64,000 nt of DNA from an uncultured Spirochaetia bacterium. GTDB lineage: Bacteria > Spirochaetota > Brachyspiria > Brachyspirales > Brachyspiraceae. Where the stretch lies: positions 1 through 64,000 of the forward strand of contig CAMRBQ010000005.1 of assembly GCA_947040495.1 (NCBI GenBank). Reading direction: 5' to 3'. A model generated the notes under the pieces. It did no database searches. It saw only the letters and a program-made list of their open reading frames with translations, and was not told the origin of the DNA. The position numbers and the translations under genes were made by a program. How positions within the stretch are numbered: position 1 is the first letter of the stretch; each line of letters opens with the position of its first letter. Shown piece after piece: positions 35,593 through 45,558 of this stretch.

Positions 35593-37119
35593 ATGCCAGT
35601 ATTAGAAACAAAAACAGATATAATTGTAATGAGCGTTGTGCTTTTTATATATATACTTATTTTGATATTTATAGGTCTTTACTTCTATAGAAAAAACAAA
35701 AATCAAGCAGACTATATACTTGGTGGCAGGAAGGTAAATGTATGGCTTGTTTCTTTATCTGCCCAAGCCTCTGATATGTCGGGTTGGTTGCTGCTTGGTT
35801 TGCCAGGGCTTGCATATCTATCGATTATAGGTGCTACTGAGGCGGTATGGACTGCCATTGGTCTTGCACTTGGGACGTATTTAAATTGGAAAATAGTTGC
35901 CAAGAGGTTGCGTCAATATACATTCAAAGCAAATAATAGTATTACATTGCCAGATTATTTTTCAAATAGATTTAAAGATAATTCAAATATTATAAGGACA
36001 ATATCGGCACTTTTTATATTTATATTTTTCTTAGTATATACAGCAAGTGGATTCAGCGCTGGGGCAAAATTATTTAATACGATATTTGGTCTTGATTATA
36101 GGCTTTCTTTATGTATAGGTGTTTTTGTAATTGTAGGTTACACATTTCTAGGCGGATTTCATGCTGTTTGTTCTAGCGATTTTATACAGGGTATTTTAAT
36201 GTTTTTTGCGATTCTCATAGTGCCTACAGTTGCTATAATTGAGATGCCAACTATCCTCCCTGAACTAACTAGTTTTGCAACATCTTTGCCATCTAGAACA
36301 ATATCTAATATAGGTATTATGGGTATTATCTCTGCCTTGGCTTGGGGGCTTGGATATTTTGGACAGCCTCATATACTTGTAAGATTTATGTCTATTGATA
36401 AGGCAAGCCATATAAAACCCGCTCGTATGATTGCAATGATATGGGTAATATTATCTTTGATTGGCTCTGTAGTTGTTGGTATAGTTGCGAGGTCATACTT
36501 ACCAACACATGGTGGATTGCTTATGGATGGTCGAAGTGAAACTGTGTTTATGGTTATGGCATTAAAAATATTTCCTATAGTTGTATCTGCTATTTTAATT
36601 GCCGCTATACTTGCTGCCATTATTTCTACAGCCGATAGCCAATTGCTTGTGACTGCCTCTGCTGTTTCACAAGATTTTTATAGGGTATTTTTCAAACGTA
36701 ACTCTAATGAAAAAGAGCTAGTTATAGTAAGTAGAATCACAGTTGTTGCTGTGGCTATTATCGCAGCTATTATTGCTAGTAATCCAAATAGTAGCGTCTT
36801 TCGCCTTGTTCAAAATGCATGGGCAGGTTTTGGGGCAACATTTGGTCCTATTGTGATAATGTCACTTTTTTGGAAGAGGATGACAAAGTATGCTGCTATA
36901 GCGGGTATAATAACAGGTGGAACTACCGTAATTGTTTGGATATTATTAAGAAAATTCCTCACAACACATACTAATTATACTCTAGCAATATTTAATTTAT
37001 ATGAAATAGTACCCGGTTTTTTATTCTCTTTAATCGCTATAATAGTTGTAAGTTTAATGGATAAAAAGCCATCGGATGATATTATAAATGAATTTAATGG
37101 AGTAAATGAAATAGAATAA
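35593..37119 (+). CDS. putP: Sodium/proline symporter
   Basis: A 508-residue sodium:solute symporter with about 13 transmembrane helices. YILGGRKVN, SLSAQASDMSGWLLLGLPG and the YTASGFSAGAKLF segment match PutP, which takes up proline with Na+. AGGA precedes the ATG. Proline synthesis (proC) is elsewhere in the window, so both import and synthesis are present. Confidence 0.93.
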   Translation: MPVLETKTDIIVMSVVLFIYILILIFIGLYFYRKNKNQADYILGGRKVNVWLVSLSAQASDMSGWLLLGLPGLAYLSIIGATEAVWTAIGLALGTYLNWKIVAKRLRQYTFKANNSITLPDYFSNRFKDNSNIIRTISALFIFIFFLVYTASGFSAGAKLFNTIFGLDYRLSLCIGVFVIVGYTFLGGFHAVCSSDFIQGILMFFAILIVPTVAIIEMPTILPELTSFATSLPSRTISNIGIMGIISALAWGLGYFGQPHILVRFMSIDKASHIKPARMIAMIWVILSLIGSVVVGIVARSYLPTHGGLLMDGRSETVFMVMALKIFPIVVSAILIAAILAAIISTADSQLLVTASAVSQDFYRVFFKRNSNEKELVIVSRITVVAVAIIAAIIASNPNSSVFRLVQNAWAGFGATFGPIVIMSLFWKRMTKYAAIAGIITGGTTVIVWILLRKFLTTHTNYTLAIFNLYEIVPGFLFSLIAIIVVSLMDKKPSDDIINEFNGVNEIE

Positions 37120-37144
37120 TGTCAATATAATTGCTCTATTTCAT
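37106..37144 (+). terminator. Hairpin at the end of putP, weak terminator candidate
   Basis: ATGAAATAGA and TCTATTTCAT form a perfect 10-bp stem around a 19-base loop that includes the putP stop codon. No T-run follows, so intrinsic termination is doubtful. Confidence 0.35.
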
Positions 37145-37224
37145 GAATTATAAAGTTATTTATTTTTATTAGGTTATAGGGTATAATTTAATAAATTATT
37201 ATATTTCAGGGCGGGTATCTTAAT

Positions 37225-38193
37225 ATGAAAAAATTTATATTTTATTTTGTTATATTTTTATCTTTAATGTTTAACTTATCTGCCGCCCCAGATGATAAGG
37301 AATCTTATCCTATAAATGAAATTTTGGTTATAGATGAAGAGGTCTCAGAGAATACAAACATAACAGAGGAAACTACCACAAAGACTATAAAAGAACCAGA
37401 GCCTCTTACAAAAAAAGAATTTGAGAAAATAAAAGTAGCATCTATAAATAGTATAAACTTTTTAGAGTATAATTATAATGGTATTGTCTTTCATGTTAAT
37501 AATATATTTACAAATAAGTTCGACCAAAATTTTGAATTAAAATATGTTAATATCTCTTTATTAAATCGTGCAAATAATGAAATAGCTAAGTATACTAGAG
37601 AATCTCGAATTGATATACCTACGAATGAGAATGTGCCATATTCATATGAAATGAAGATTACATATGATGAATTTATCAGTGCTGATATTGAAATAAATAC
37701 AAATATTAATATATACTCATTATTAGGCAAATATCAATTTACTATCGATGGAAAGAAAAAACTAGAGGAATCTGTCTATTATCCGTTTAGATTGCAGCTG
37801 CCACCTATACCACAACCTACAATATCTGTAAAAGAATCTAATTATCAAAAATCGAGTGATAAAATTGATATTAGCTTTGATATCAAAATGCATAAACCTA
37901 AGGGATTCACTCATCTTTTGGTATCTAGTCATAATAGACTTGAAATAAATGGAGGAACAGTGAAGGAATCTGCTACAAAAGTGTCAGATATTTTAATATC
38001 AACTTATAATGTTGTATCATTTTCTGTTTCATACACCCTAACTAAAGAGAATATGGGTGATAGTTTATTTCTAATATTAAAAGAAGGATATGATGTTAAT
38101 TATATATTCTCTACAGATTTAATTTTTAAAGACCCGAATGATTTTGAGCATACTATACTATTAACTTATAATGGTAAAATAAAAGCAATATAG
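37225..38193 (+). CDS. Hypothetical exported protein (322 aa)
   Basis: Signal peptide at residues 1-21 (ending NLSAA), then an acidic linker and a beta-rich mature domain with an alternating strand pattern and no Cys. No family recognised. The region preceding the ATG contains GGGCGGG. It is followed after 7 bases by the DUF4416 gene, so the two may be cotranscribed. A periplasmic or envelope location follows from the signal peptide. Confidence 0.7.
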   Translation: MKKFIFYFVIFLSLMFNLSAAPDDKESYPINEILVIDEEVSENTNITEETTTKTIKEPEPLTKKEFEKIKVASINSINFLEYNYNGIVFHVNNIFTNKFDQNFELKYVNISLLNRANNEIAKYTRESRIDIPTNENVPYSYEMKITYDEFISADIEINTNINIYSLLGKYQFTIDGKKKLEESVYYPFRLQLPPIPQPTISVKESNYQKSSDKIDISFDIKMHKPKGFTHLLVSSHNRLEINGGTVKESATKVSDILISTYNVVSFSVSYTLTKENMGDSLFLILKEGYDVNYIFSTDLIFKDPNDFEHTILLTYNGKIKAI

Positions 38194-38200
38194 CATATAA

Positions 38201-38743
38201 ATGAGTAAAACACTAAAGCAATCAAAGGCTGTTATTGTGATAGCTTTTATGTATCAAGATAATTATGTATATACTAAGGCAAAAAATAATTTTGTTAAAT
38301 TATTAGGTGAAATAGAAACAGAGGGGGAGGAGTTCAATTTTTCCCATTCATTATACTATGAAAAAGAAATGGGATTTAATTTAAAAAAAAGATTTTTAGT
38401 ATTTAAAAAATTACAAAGAAGAGATTATCTTATCAAGATAAAAAAAGCATCAAATAAAATTGAAAAAAAATATTCAAAAAATGATAAACGCATTATAAAT
38501 ATAGACCCAGGTATGCTGACATTAGAAAATTTTATATTGTCTACAAATAAAAATTTCACCCATCGAATATATTTAAAAGATAATATATTTGCGGACCTCA
38601 CATTAATATATAAAAAGAAAGTAGGATATACCGATTTACCTTGGACTTATTTAGACTACAAAGATGAAAAAACAATACTATTTTTAAATAATATTAGAGA
38701 TAATTTTTTTGATAGACTTTTAGATACATCTTGTTATAAATAA
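38201..38743 (+). CDS. DUF4416-family protein
   Basis: A 180-residue cytoplasmic protein matching DUF4416. The diagnostic part is NIDPGMLTLENFILSTNKNF followed by a HRIYL motif, then DLTLIYKK and LPWTYLDYKDE. The family is common in spirochaetes and deltaproteobacteria and has no assigned function. No ribosome site is visible; it starts 7 bases after the exported-protein gene and is probably coupled to it. It is convergent with the rec-lpxC gene. Confidence 0.88.
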   Translation: MSKTLKQSKAVIVIAFMYQDNYVYTKAKNNFVKLLGEIETEGEEFNFSHSLYYEKEMGFNLKKRFLVFKKLQRRDYLIKIKKASNKIEKKYSKNDKRIINIDPGMLTLENFILSTNKNFTHRIYLKDNIFADLTLIYKKKVGYTDLPWTYLDYKDEKTILFLNNIRDNFFDRLLDTSCYK

Positions 38744-38749
38744 ACTCAT

Positions 38750-40063
38750 CTAATAGTAATTATATTTTTTAGCGATATCAATAACAATGTCATGATTAAA
38801 TCTATGAGATGTTTTATTTGCCTCTATTTTGCCACGGAATGGAATACCCAATATATATAAATCACCTATTATATCAAGTATTTTATGCCTGACAAATTCA
38901 TCTTCAAATCGTAATTCTGTATTTATAATTTTATCTTTATCAATTATTATATGAGAGTCCATAAATCCCGCACCAACAATACCATGTAATTGGGCAAGCT
39001 GTATACTTTCTAATGTATTAAATGACCTTGCACATCCTATTTCATTTTTAAATTGCTCGGGCGTTTCAAAGATATATGTATAGCTTTGCTTTCCAATTGG
39101 ACTTGGAAAATCTATATTAAGAGATATATAAAGCCCATCATAAGGGGATATTTTTACAGATGTTTCATCTTTATTATTTATATCTCCGTATATAATTTCA
39201 TCCTCAATTACAAGGGCTCTAATTTTTGCATTCTGTTCTTTTATACCTGCATACTCAATAATACTACAAAAATCTAGCGAAGAACCATCTATATTTGGAA
39301 CTTCTTCATCACACTTTACAATCAAATTATTAATACCATACATATGAATAGTTGCTAAAAAATGCTCTGTTGTTCTAATTATACTATCCTCACTAGCAAG
39401 CACAGTTGAATTAGCATGGGAATTATTTGATGAGCTTTGAATATTATCGGGACTTAGTTTTATCCTTGTTCCCTTAGCCATATCAACAAAAATAATCCCG
39501 TGATTTGGAGGGGCTGGTAATAGCTGCATTGCAGTACTACGACCACTCATCAATGCATGCCCTGATATTACAACGCTATTTTCTATAGTCTTTTGATTTA
39601 TGGTATTTTTTATATTATTAATAGATGTTAAAGGCAAAGTGTTTTGTTTAATATCAGGTGTTTTATTTGATATATTTTCATCACTTTTATTTGGTATATA
39701 TATTTTACATAGAGATAAAATTTTTGAAGCAGTGAAAGGCTTTTCTATAAAGTCACTTGCTCCCATTTTTGTGGCACGCACTATAGTTTCTACACCAGCA
39801 TGCCCGCTCATCATAATTATTTTTAAGTCTTTTTTTATATTTGATATATCTGATAATATTTCAAGTCCATCAATATTTGGCAGCCATAAATCTAAAAATA
39901 CTAAATCTAAGTCGATTCTTTGGATATAATCGAGCCCTTCTCTGCCATCACCTGAAACATATACAGTATAATTTTCATTTTCCAGTATACTCTTTAATGA
40001 TGTATTTATATCTTTTTCATCATCTATAATTAATATATTACCATTGCTTTTATCTTCTTTCAT
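38750..40063 (-). CDS. lpxC: Receiver domain-LpxC fusion
   Basis: A 437-residue protein. Residues 8-125 are a response-regulator receiver domain with the acidic pocket D14/D15, phospho-acceptor D58, S86 and K108 all conserved. A linker (126-160) leads to UDP-3-O-acyl-N-acetylglucosamine deacetylase, the committing step of lipid A synthesis: LLPAPPNHGIIF, RTTEH (E233, H234), ARSF, RHKILD (H393, D397) and H420. All expected zinc ligands and catalytic residues are there; the usual GLHTG loop is altered to ALMSG. LpxC is normally about 300 residues without a receiver domain. It is monocistronic with a strong promoter and no ribosome site. The kinase partner is unknown. Confidence 0.92.
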   Translation of the reverse strand: MKEDKSNGNILIIDDEKDINTSLKSILENENYTVYVSGDGREGLDYIQRIDLDLVFLDLWLPNIDGLEILSDISNIKKDLKIIMMSGHAGVETIVRATKMGASDFIEKPFTASKILSLCKIYIPNKSDENISNKTPDIKQNTLPLTSINNIKNTINQKTIENSVVISGHALMSGRSTAMQLLPAPPNHGIIFVDMAKGTRIKLSPDNIQSSSNNSHANSTVLASEDSIIRTTEHFLATIHMYGINNLIVKCDEEVPNIDGSSLDFCSIIEYAGIKEQNAKIRALVIEDEIIYGDINNKDETSVKISPYDGLYISLNIDFPSPIGKQSYTYIFETPEQFKNEIGCARSFNTLESIQLAQLHGIVGAGFMDSHIIIDKDKIINTELRFEDEFVRHKILDIIGDLYILGIPFRGKIEANKTSHRFNHDIVIDIAKKYNYY

Positions 40064-40069
40064 AGAACT

Positions 40070-40097
40070 ATTATAGTTTTTTATAAAAAAAAGTCAA
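40070..40097 (-). promoter_or_regulatory. Promoter of rec-lpxC, placing transcription start at the AUG
   Basis: Minus-strand TTGACT (40097-40092), a 16-base spacer and a perfect TATAAT (40075-40070). Only six bases separate the -10 from the ATG at 40063, and there is no Shine-Dalgarno sequence. The message is probably leaderless. Confidence 0.75.
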
Positions 40098-40307
40098 AAT
40101 TCAGAATGATACTTTAAAATATAATATTATATTATATCAATAAAAAATTGAGATAAAATAAAAAATATATATATAAAATATAATATTTAGTAAAAATAAT
40201 ACGATTTAATTTTTACTAATAGATAGAATTATTTTTAAAATAGGTTATAATTATTTATTCTAATTTATTATTTATCAATAATGAAAAATTCTTAGGAGGA
40301 TTATTAA

Positions 40308-41504
40308 ATGAAAAAAAGCGTAAAAGATATTGATATTAAAGGTAAACGTGTAATAATGAGAGTAGACTTTAATGTCCCATTTGATAAAGAGGGCAAAGGT
40401 ATAATAACAGATACAACACGTATAGATTCTGCTATGCCTACAATAAAATATATACTTGAACAAGGGGCAAGCCTTATACTTATGAGCCATTTAGGTAGAC
40501 CAAAGGGTGAACCTAATCCTTCTTATTCAATGAAGCCTATTTCAGTATATCTTAACGAAAAACTTAAAACATCAGATAATAATATATATTTTGCAAATGA
40601 TTGTATTGGTGAAGATGTAAAAAAATTAGCTTTATCATTAAAAGCAGGCGATGTTCTTTTGCTTGAAAATTTACGTTATCATAAAGAAGAAGAAAAAAAT
40701 GATGCGGCATTTGCTGCTGAACTTGCTTCACTTGCTGATATTTATGTCAATGATGCTTTTGGGACTGCCCATCGTGCCCATGCTTCGACAGAGGGTATTG
40801 CTCATAAACTACCAGCCGTTGCTGGATTTTTAATGGAAAAAGAGATTGAATATCTTGGCGATGCTGTTGCAAACCCACAAAGACCATTTGTCGCTATTAT
40901 TGGTGGGGCAAAGGTATCAAGCAAAATATCTGTACTTGAAAATTTACTCGAAAAAGTAGATGTACTTATTGTTGGTGGTGGTATGGCTTATACATTTTTT
41001 AAGGCTGAAAATCATAGTGTTGGGACTTCTCTTGTAGAGGAAGAGCATGTAGATACAGCTAAAAAAATCATTGAAAAAGCAAAATCACTTAATAAAAATC
41101 TCTACTTGCCAGTAGATAATATTATAGCTGATAAGTTTGATAATAATGCAAATATAAAGACAATACCTAATGATGAAATCCCTGATGGTTGGATGGGTAT
41201 GGATATTGGAGAGAAAACAATATCTGAAATAAATAATATTATAAAATTAGCAAAGACTGTTGTATGGAATGGACCACTTGGTGTATTTGAAATGCCTAGT
41301 TTTTCAAAAGGAACATTTGCAGTTGCAAAAGCTATTGCTGAAAGTGATTGTATAAGTGTTATTGGTGGTGGCGACAGTGTAAGTGCCATAAATAAGGCCG
41401 GTCTATCTGATAAAATGACACATATTTCAACAGGTGGTGGTGCATCTCTTGAATTCCTTGAAGGTAAAGAGCTCCCTGGAATAGTGATTCTTCAAGATAA
41501 ATAA
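40308..41504 (+). CDS. pgk: Phosphoglycerate kinase
   Basis: A 398-residue glycolytic enzyme that makes ATP from 1,3-bisphosphoglycerate. VIMRVDFNVPFD, SHLGRPKGE, VNDAFGTAHRAHAS and the C-terminal GGGDSVSA with STGGGASLEFLEG are canonical. A full AGGAGG ribosome site precedes the ATG, as expected for a highly expressed gene, and a strong terminator follows. gap and tpi are not adjacent. Confidence 0.98.
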   Translation: MKKSVKDIDIKGKRVIMRVDFNVPFDKEGKGIITDTTRIDSAMPTIKYILEQGASLILMSHLGRPKGEPNPSYSMKPISVYLNEKLKTSDNNIYFANDCIGEDVKKLALSLKAGDVLLLENLRYHKEEEKNDAAFAAELASLADIYVNDAFGTAHRAHASTEGIAHKLPAVAGFLMEKEIEYLGDAVANPQRPFVAIIGGAKVSSKISVLENLLEKVDVLIVGGGMAYTFFKAENHSVGTSLVEEEHVDTAKKIIEKAKSLNKNLYLPVDNIIADKFDNNANIKTIPNDEIPDGWMGMDIGEKTISEINNIIKLAKTVVWNGPLGVFEMPSFSKGTFAVAKAIAESDCISVIGGGDSVSAINKAGLSDKMTHISTGGGASLEFLEGKELPGIVILQDK

Positions 41505-41527
41505 ATTATTATAAATAATTAAAATAT

Positions 41528-41570
41528 ATCCCTCTAATTAAATTATTAATTAGAGGGATTTTTGTTTTTA
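41528..41570 (+). terminator. Rho-independent terminator of pgk
   Basis: A perfect 14-bp stem (ATCCCTCTAATTAA with its complement) and a 4-base loop, followed directly by TTTTTG and more T. It lies about 25 bases after the pgk stop. Confidence 0.93.
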
Positions 41571-41684
41571 AATAGCTCTATTCTACAAATTTATGATACT
41601 AATTAATTTATATATTTTATGTAGACATCTGTTAAATAATAAGTATTACAAAACCGATAATATAAAAATTATGGAGTTTTATAT

Positions 41685-43340
41685 ATGATAGAAAGTAGAC
41701 GAAATAAATTTATAAAAACATCTATTAGTTTTATAATTACATTTCTAATTGTAATAGTAACAGTTATTATTTTACGGGCTTTAACATTAAATATTAATTC
41801 AAATGGAAATCCCGTTCATATTTTTATGAAAGACTATTTTGATGTTATGCTTAAAAAAACAGAAGATATAGCATCAAAGTTTAAAATCAGAAGAAATAGT
41901 GTCTCTGAATATCAAATTAATTTAGTGAGCCAGTCTGTTGCAGATTATATAAATCTATCAAAATATCAGACTCAAGAAGCAGCAAAATCATTTAATGTAA
42001 ATAAAAATATGACATCAAGCTCTATAGAAAAACATAAAGAAAATTTTTATAAAATGAGACTAGAAAACCCATATATTCGTGGACTTACTTTTTTTGATAA
42101 TAAAGGGAAAATGAAATTAAACTTATTTTCTATTAAAGGATTTACTCTTGAACTTACAGAAAGACTTATGAATGAAGTTAAAGAAAAGAAATCTATGATA
42201 TTACATGCAGAAAATGAGAATACTTTATATATAATTAGCCATATTCAAAATGAAAATGGTGAGCATTATGTGGCAACAAGAAATGATTATATGTTTGTTA
42301 CAGATATAGTTGCTTATTACCAAATGGCAGAAAAAGATTTTATTCTAACAGATTCTCATAATATATCACAGAGAATAGAGCAGAATGATATGGCATTTGT
42401 TGAATCTAGAGCAAAAGAAAATGTTTCTAGCATAATTAGTAAATATGCATATTATAAAAAAGAACCTGCTTTTACAATAGGGTCCGCAAATGATTTGACA
42501 GTTACAATGGTAGGTAAAAATTATCCCGACTATTTTGAACTTATACTGATATCTCTTACAGCATTTTTTATTGTATTAGCACAAAAATTAATTATATTAT
42601 TAATTTCTCTAGTAAAAAGGCTTTTACCAATAAAATTTATTGAAAAAGATGAGATTAATGATATTAAAACAGCATCATTGATAGATAAAGCAATTGCAAA
42701 ATCTCAACAGCATGAGTTCGCATATGATGGCCCTTCATTTGATGACGATGATAATATAAATGATAGTGATCATATGACTGAGAATAGAAATAATATTGAA
42801 ACAATTGAAACAAATGCTCCATTTAATAATTATATTTCTGATAGTATAGATAGTAACAATAATCATATAGATATTGGAATAAAAAATAGTCCTGACAGCA
42901 TAGAAGATAAAAATGAGATAGAAGAAATTATTAACCATAACGAGGATACATCAATAGATGAGGATGTAGAAAATTTTAAAGTGGAAAATAATATAGAAAC
43001 AGATATACTTGAAGATATCGAAAACATTACAGTAGATTCAGACATTGTAAATATGGAGACTGGGCAAGAAAATATTGAAAAAACATCTATTGATATTTCT
43101 GATATAGAAAACAAAGAAAACATAACTGCTGTTGTTAATGATGAGTTAGATAATATAAATAAAACAAAAGTAAAGAAATATAGTAACGATGTAAGTGATA
43201 TATTTGCTTCATTTGATGCCCTTTTAGAGTCTATTGTATTAAAGGCTGAAGATAAAGCAAAGAAAAATATAAGTATGAATTATAGTAATAAAGAAATTGT
43301 TACAGATGAGAATGTCACAGATAAGAATGAAATCAAATAA
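41685..43340 (+). CDS. Membrane protein with extracytoplasmic domain and long acidic cytoplasmic tail (551 aa)
   Basis: Architecture: transmembrane helix at about 12-31, an extracytoplasmic sensor-like domain (about 35-285, PAS/Cache-like alternation but no firm family match), a second hydrophobic segment (about 286-308), and a cytoplasmic tail of about 240 residues. The tail is dominated by Asp, Glu, Asn, Ile and Ser and looks disordered. No kinase, GGDEF or MCP domain is present. GGAG precedes the ATG. The next gene has the same plan, and both are on one strand 29 bases apart. Confidence 0.75.
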   Translation: MIESRRNKFIKTSISFIITFLIVIVTVIILRALTLNINSNGNPVHIFMKDYFDVMLKKTEDIASKFKIRRNSVSEYQINLVSQSVADYINLSKYQTQEAAKSFNVNKNMTSSSIEKHKENFYKMRLENPYIRGLTFFDNKGKMKLNLFSIKGFTLELTERLMNEVKEKKSMILHAENENTLYIISHIQNENGEHYVATRNDYMFVTDIVAYYQMAEKDFILTDSHNISQRIEQNDMAFVESRAKENVSSIISKYAYYKKEPAFTIGSANDLTVTMVGKNYPDYFELILISLTAFFIVLAQKLIILLISLVKRLLPIKFIEKDEINDIKTASLIDKAIAKSQQHEFAYDGPSFDDDDNINDSDHMTENRNNIETIETNAPFNNYISDSIDSNNNHIDIGIKNSPDSIEDKNEIEEIINHNEDTSIDEDVENFKVENNIETDILEDIENITVDSDIVNMETGQENIEKTSIDISDIENKENITAVVNDELDNINKTKVKKYSNDVSDIFASFDALLESIVLKAEDKAKKNISMNYSNKEIVTDENVTDKNEIK

Positions 43341-43369
43341 AATACTAATATTTTATTTATGGAAAGAAT

Positions 43370-45409
43370 ATGAGAAATAAAAAAATATCCTTTATACTTT
43401 TTGTATCAATCCTTGTAAGTGCAGTATGTATTGCTGTTTATGTATACATGATGTTCTTTCATAATAAAAGGCTCATGGCAGATAATTATGAAGTATTTGA
43501 ACAAAAAGTAGAGGCCATTGCTCAAAATACAGAAAAAAATATAAATTTGTATTCGGATAAATTTAGAACTGTATTAAATGCTAATTCACTTAATAATATT
43601 ATAATAAAAATTATTAATTCTAATTATGCAATAGATGAGGATAGAGTATATTTATCTCAGTTATTAAATAAAAACAATCTAAAATTTTCTGATATAGCAT
43701 TGTACAAAAATGATGGTTCTATTGTGTTTTCAAGTAGTAAAAATCAAAAGCCATTATATCAAGAGGTTTTTTGGGATAAAATAAGAAAAAATAATCTAGA
43801 AATTAATACAACTTATGATTTAGAAAATAATGGTCTAAGGTCAATCGCAAAAATAAAAGATGACCAAGATAAACTAATTGGTTATCTTGTCTTAAAGATA
43901 CCAAATTCTATTTTTAATATATCAAAAGCAAATGTAGGAAATTATACACTTACAGAAACCAGCATTATATATGCAACAGATGCCATTAAGGATTTGAACT
44001 ATAATATAGCCCTACAAATAGAGCCTATGCTAACTATTACAAAAGGATACATAGATCTAAAAGAAATTCCTTATAAAATATATATTGCATCTGCTAGAAA
44101 CAATTCAAATCCTATAGTCGGCATGATTATCAAAGATAATACTAAAACAAAAAATGTGCTAGAATATATTATCCTTGCAATATTTAGCCTATCTTTTATA
44201 TTTATAGTTGCTTCATTTATTTTATTTGTAAAAAATAGAAATAATGTGTATGAAAATAGTGATAATAGCCTTTCAGATAGCGATTTAGATAAACTATTAG
44301 AGGATGAACTGGAGAGCTTTGATGAATTAGATTCTGATATTGACCTGGACTCCACACTTATTAATAATTATTTAGACGAAGAAGATAGTGATGATGACAG
44401 TATCGATAGTATATTGAAGTCTATAGATAATATAGATATGAATACTGATACTATTAATGAAGAGCTATTAAACATAATGAAAGATATTGAAGAATTAGAT
44501 ATAGATATGGAGCATGAAATAAATAAATTAGAAGATAATAAAAAAGAAATATCTAATGATGAATTAGAATTATTGATAAATGATATAGATAATGACTATG
44601 AAAATAATGAAATGGAAAATAACATGCTTGATTCTACAGATGAGACTGTAAAAGAAGATAATAATATTTATATAACAGATGGCTCTATGCTAGATAGTGA
44701 AATATTAAAAATGGAAAATGAATACTTTTCATCAGATAATGCATTTTCATTTGATGATAGTGATTTTTTAAATATTATAAATAAAGATGATGAAGAGAAT
44801 GATGAAAAATCAAACGAAAATATATTATCCAAAATAGATGATAGCAATGATGTTGAACAAATTGATATTAATTATGAGTATGAAGATGAAAAAACAGAGT
44901 TGGAAAATGATATAGAAAATACTACTCTTGAGATTGATGATGATAACGAAAATGATTTGGAGAAAGTACCAAAAATTCCAGATAATTATTATAAAAACGA
45001 AAAGATATGGGATAACATTCTTGATGCTCCATATTTTAAGAATATGTTAAAAAATAAATCTATGGATGATATACTGGATGACATGAAAAATGATTTATCC
45101 GCAAATGTTGACAAAGCCTTATATGTCCAATATGATAAAGAAAGTATGGCATATCAGGTTTCTCAATCTATAGATATAGATGAGCAATATTTATTTACAA
45201 TAAAAGATGACGAGCCACTTTATACAAAATTATTATCACAGAACAAAGTGATTTTTATAGATAATCCTATGGAATCTGATATAATATCATCTAAATTCCC
45301 AGAAGATGAACATAAAAATATTGATAAAATAATATTTGTGCCCGTTGATAATAATGATAATATAGATAAAAAAGACTACTTTATTATACTGGGTCTTTCT
45401 AGCCTCTAA
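43370..45409 (+). CDS. Membrane protein with acidic tail and C-terminal globular domain (679 aa)
   Basis: Same plan as its neighbour: transmembrane helix (about 5-26), extracytoplasmic domain (about 30-262) and second helix (about 263-285). A very acidic, low-complexity stretch of about 250 residues follows (many short Asp/Glu/Ser/Ile repeats such as DIDNDYENNEMEN), then a folded C-terminal domain (about 545-679) beginning near IPDNYYKNEKIWDNILD. Alternating hydrophobics and FIILGL near the end suggest a GAF-like fold, but this is shape only. GGAAAG precedes the ATG. Function unknown. Confidence 0.75.
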   Translation: MRNKKISFILFVSILVSAVCIAVYVYMMFFHNKRLMADNYEVFEQKVEAIAQNTEKNINLYSDKFRTVLNANSLNNIIIKIINSNYAIDEDRVYLSQLLNKNNLKFSDIALYKNDGSIVFSSSKNQKPLYQEVFWDKIRKNNLEINTTYDLENNGLRSIAKIKDDQDKLIGYLVLKIPNSIFNISKANVGNYTLTETSIIYATDAIKDLNYNIALQIEPMLTITKGYIDLKEIPYKIYIASARNNSNPIVGMIIKDNTKTKNVLEYIILAIFSLSFIFIVASFILFVKNRNNVYENSDNSLSDSDLDKLLEDELESFDELDSDIDLDSTLINNYLDEEDSDDDSIDSILKSIDNIDMNTDTINEELLNIMKDIEELDIDMEHEINKLEDNKKEISNDELELLINDIDNDYENNEMENNMLDSTDETVKEDNNIYITDGSMLDSEILKMENEYFSSDNAFSFDDSDFLNIINKDDEENDEKSNENILSKIDDSNDVEQIDINYEYEDEKTELENDIENTTLEIDDDNENDLEKVPKIPDNYYKNEKIWDNILDAPYFKNMLKNKSMDDILDDMKNDLSANVDKALYVQYDKESMAYQVSQSIDIDEQYLFTIKDDEPLYTKLLSQNKVIFIDNPMESDIISSKFPEDEHKNIDKIIFVPVDNNDNIDKKDYFIILGLSSL

Positions 45410-45558
45410 TTGCATATAAAATACTTTATTTTTTAGAAAAATAGCCGTATAGATAATAGAGATATATTATATTTTTATTTTTTATATTTGAAATAATGAT
45501 TGATATTTATATAATGAAGCTCTATGTTATGTATAGAAGATAAGGATTAGACTATAGC

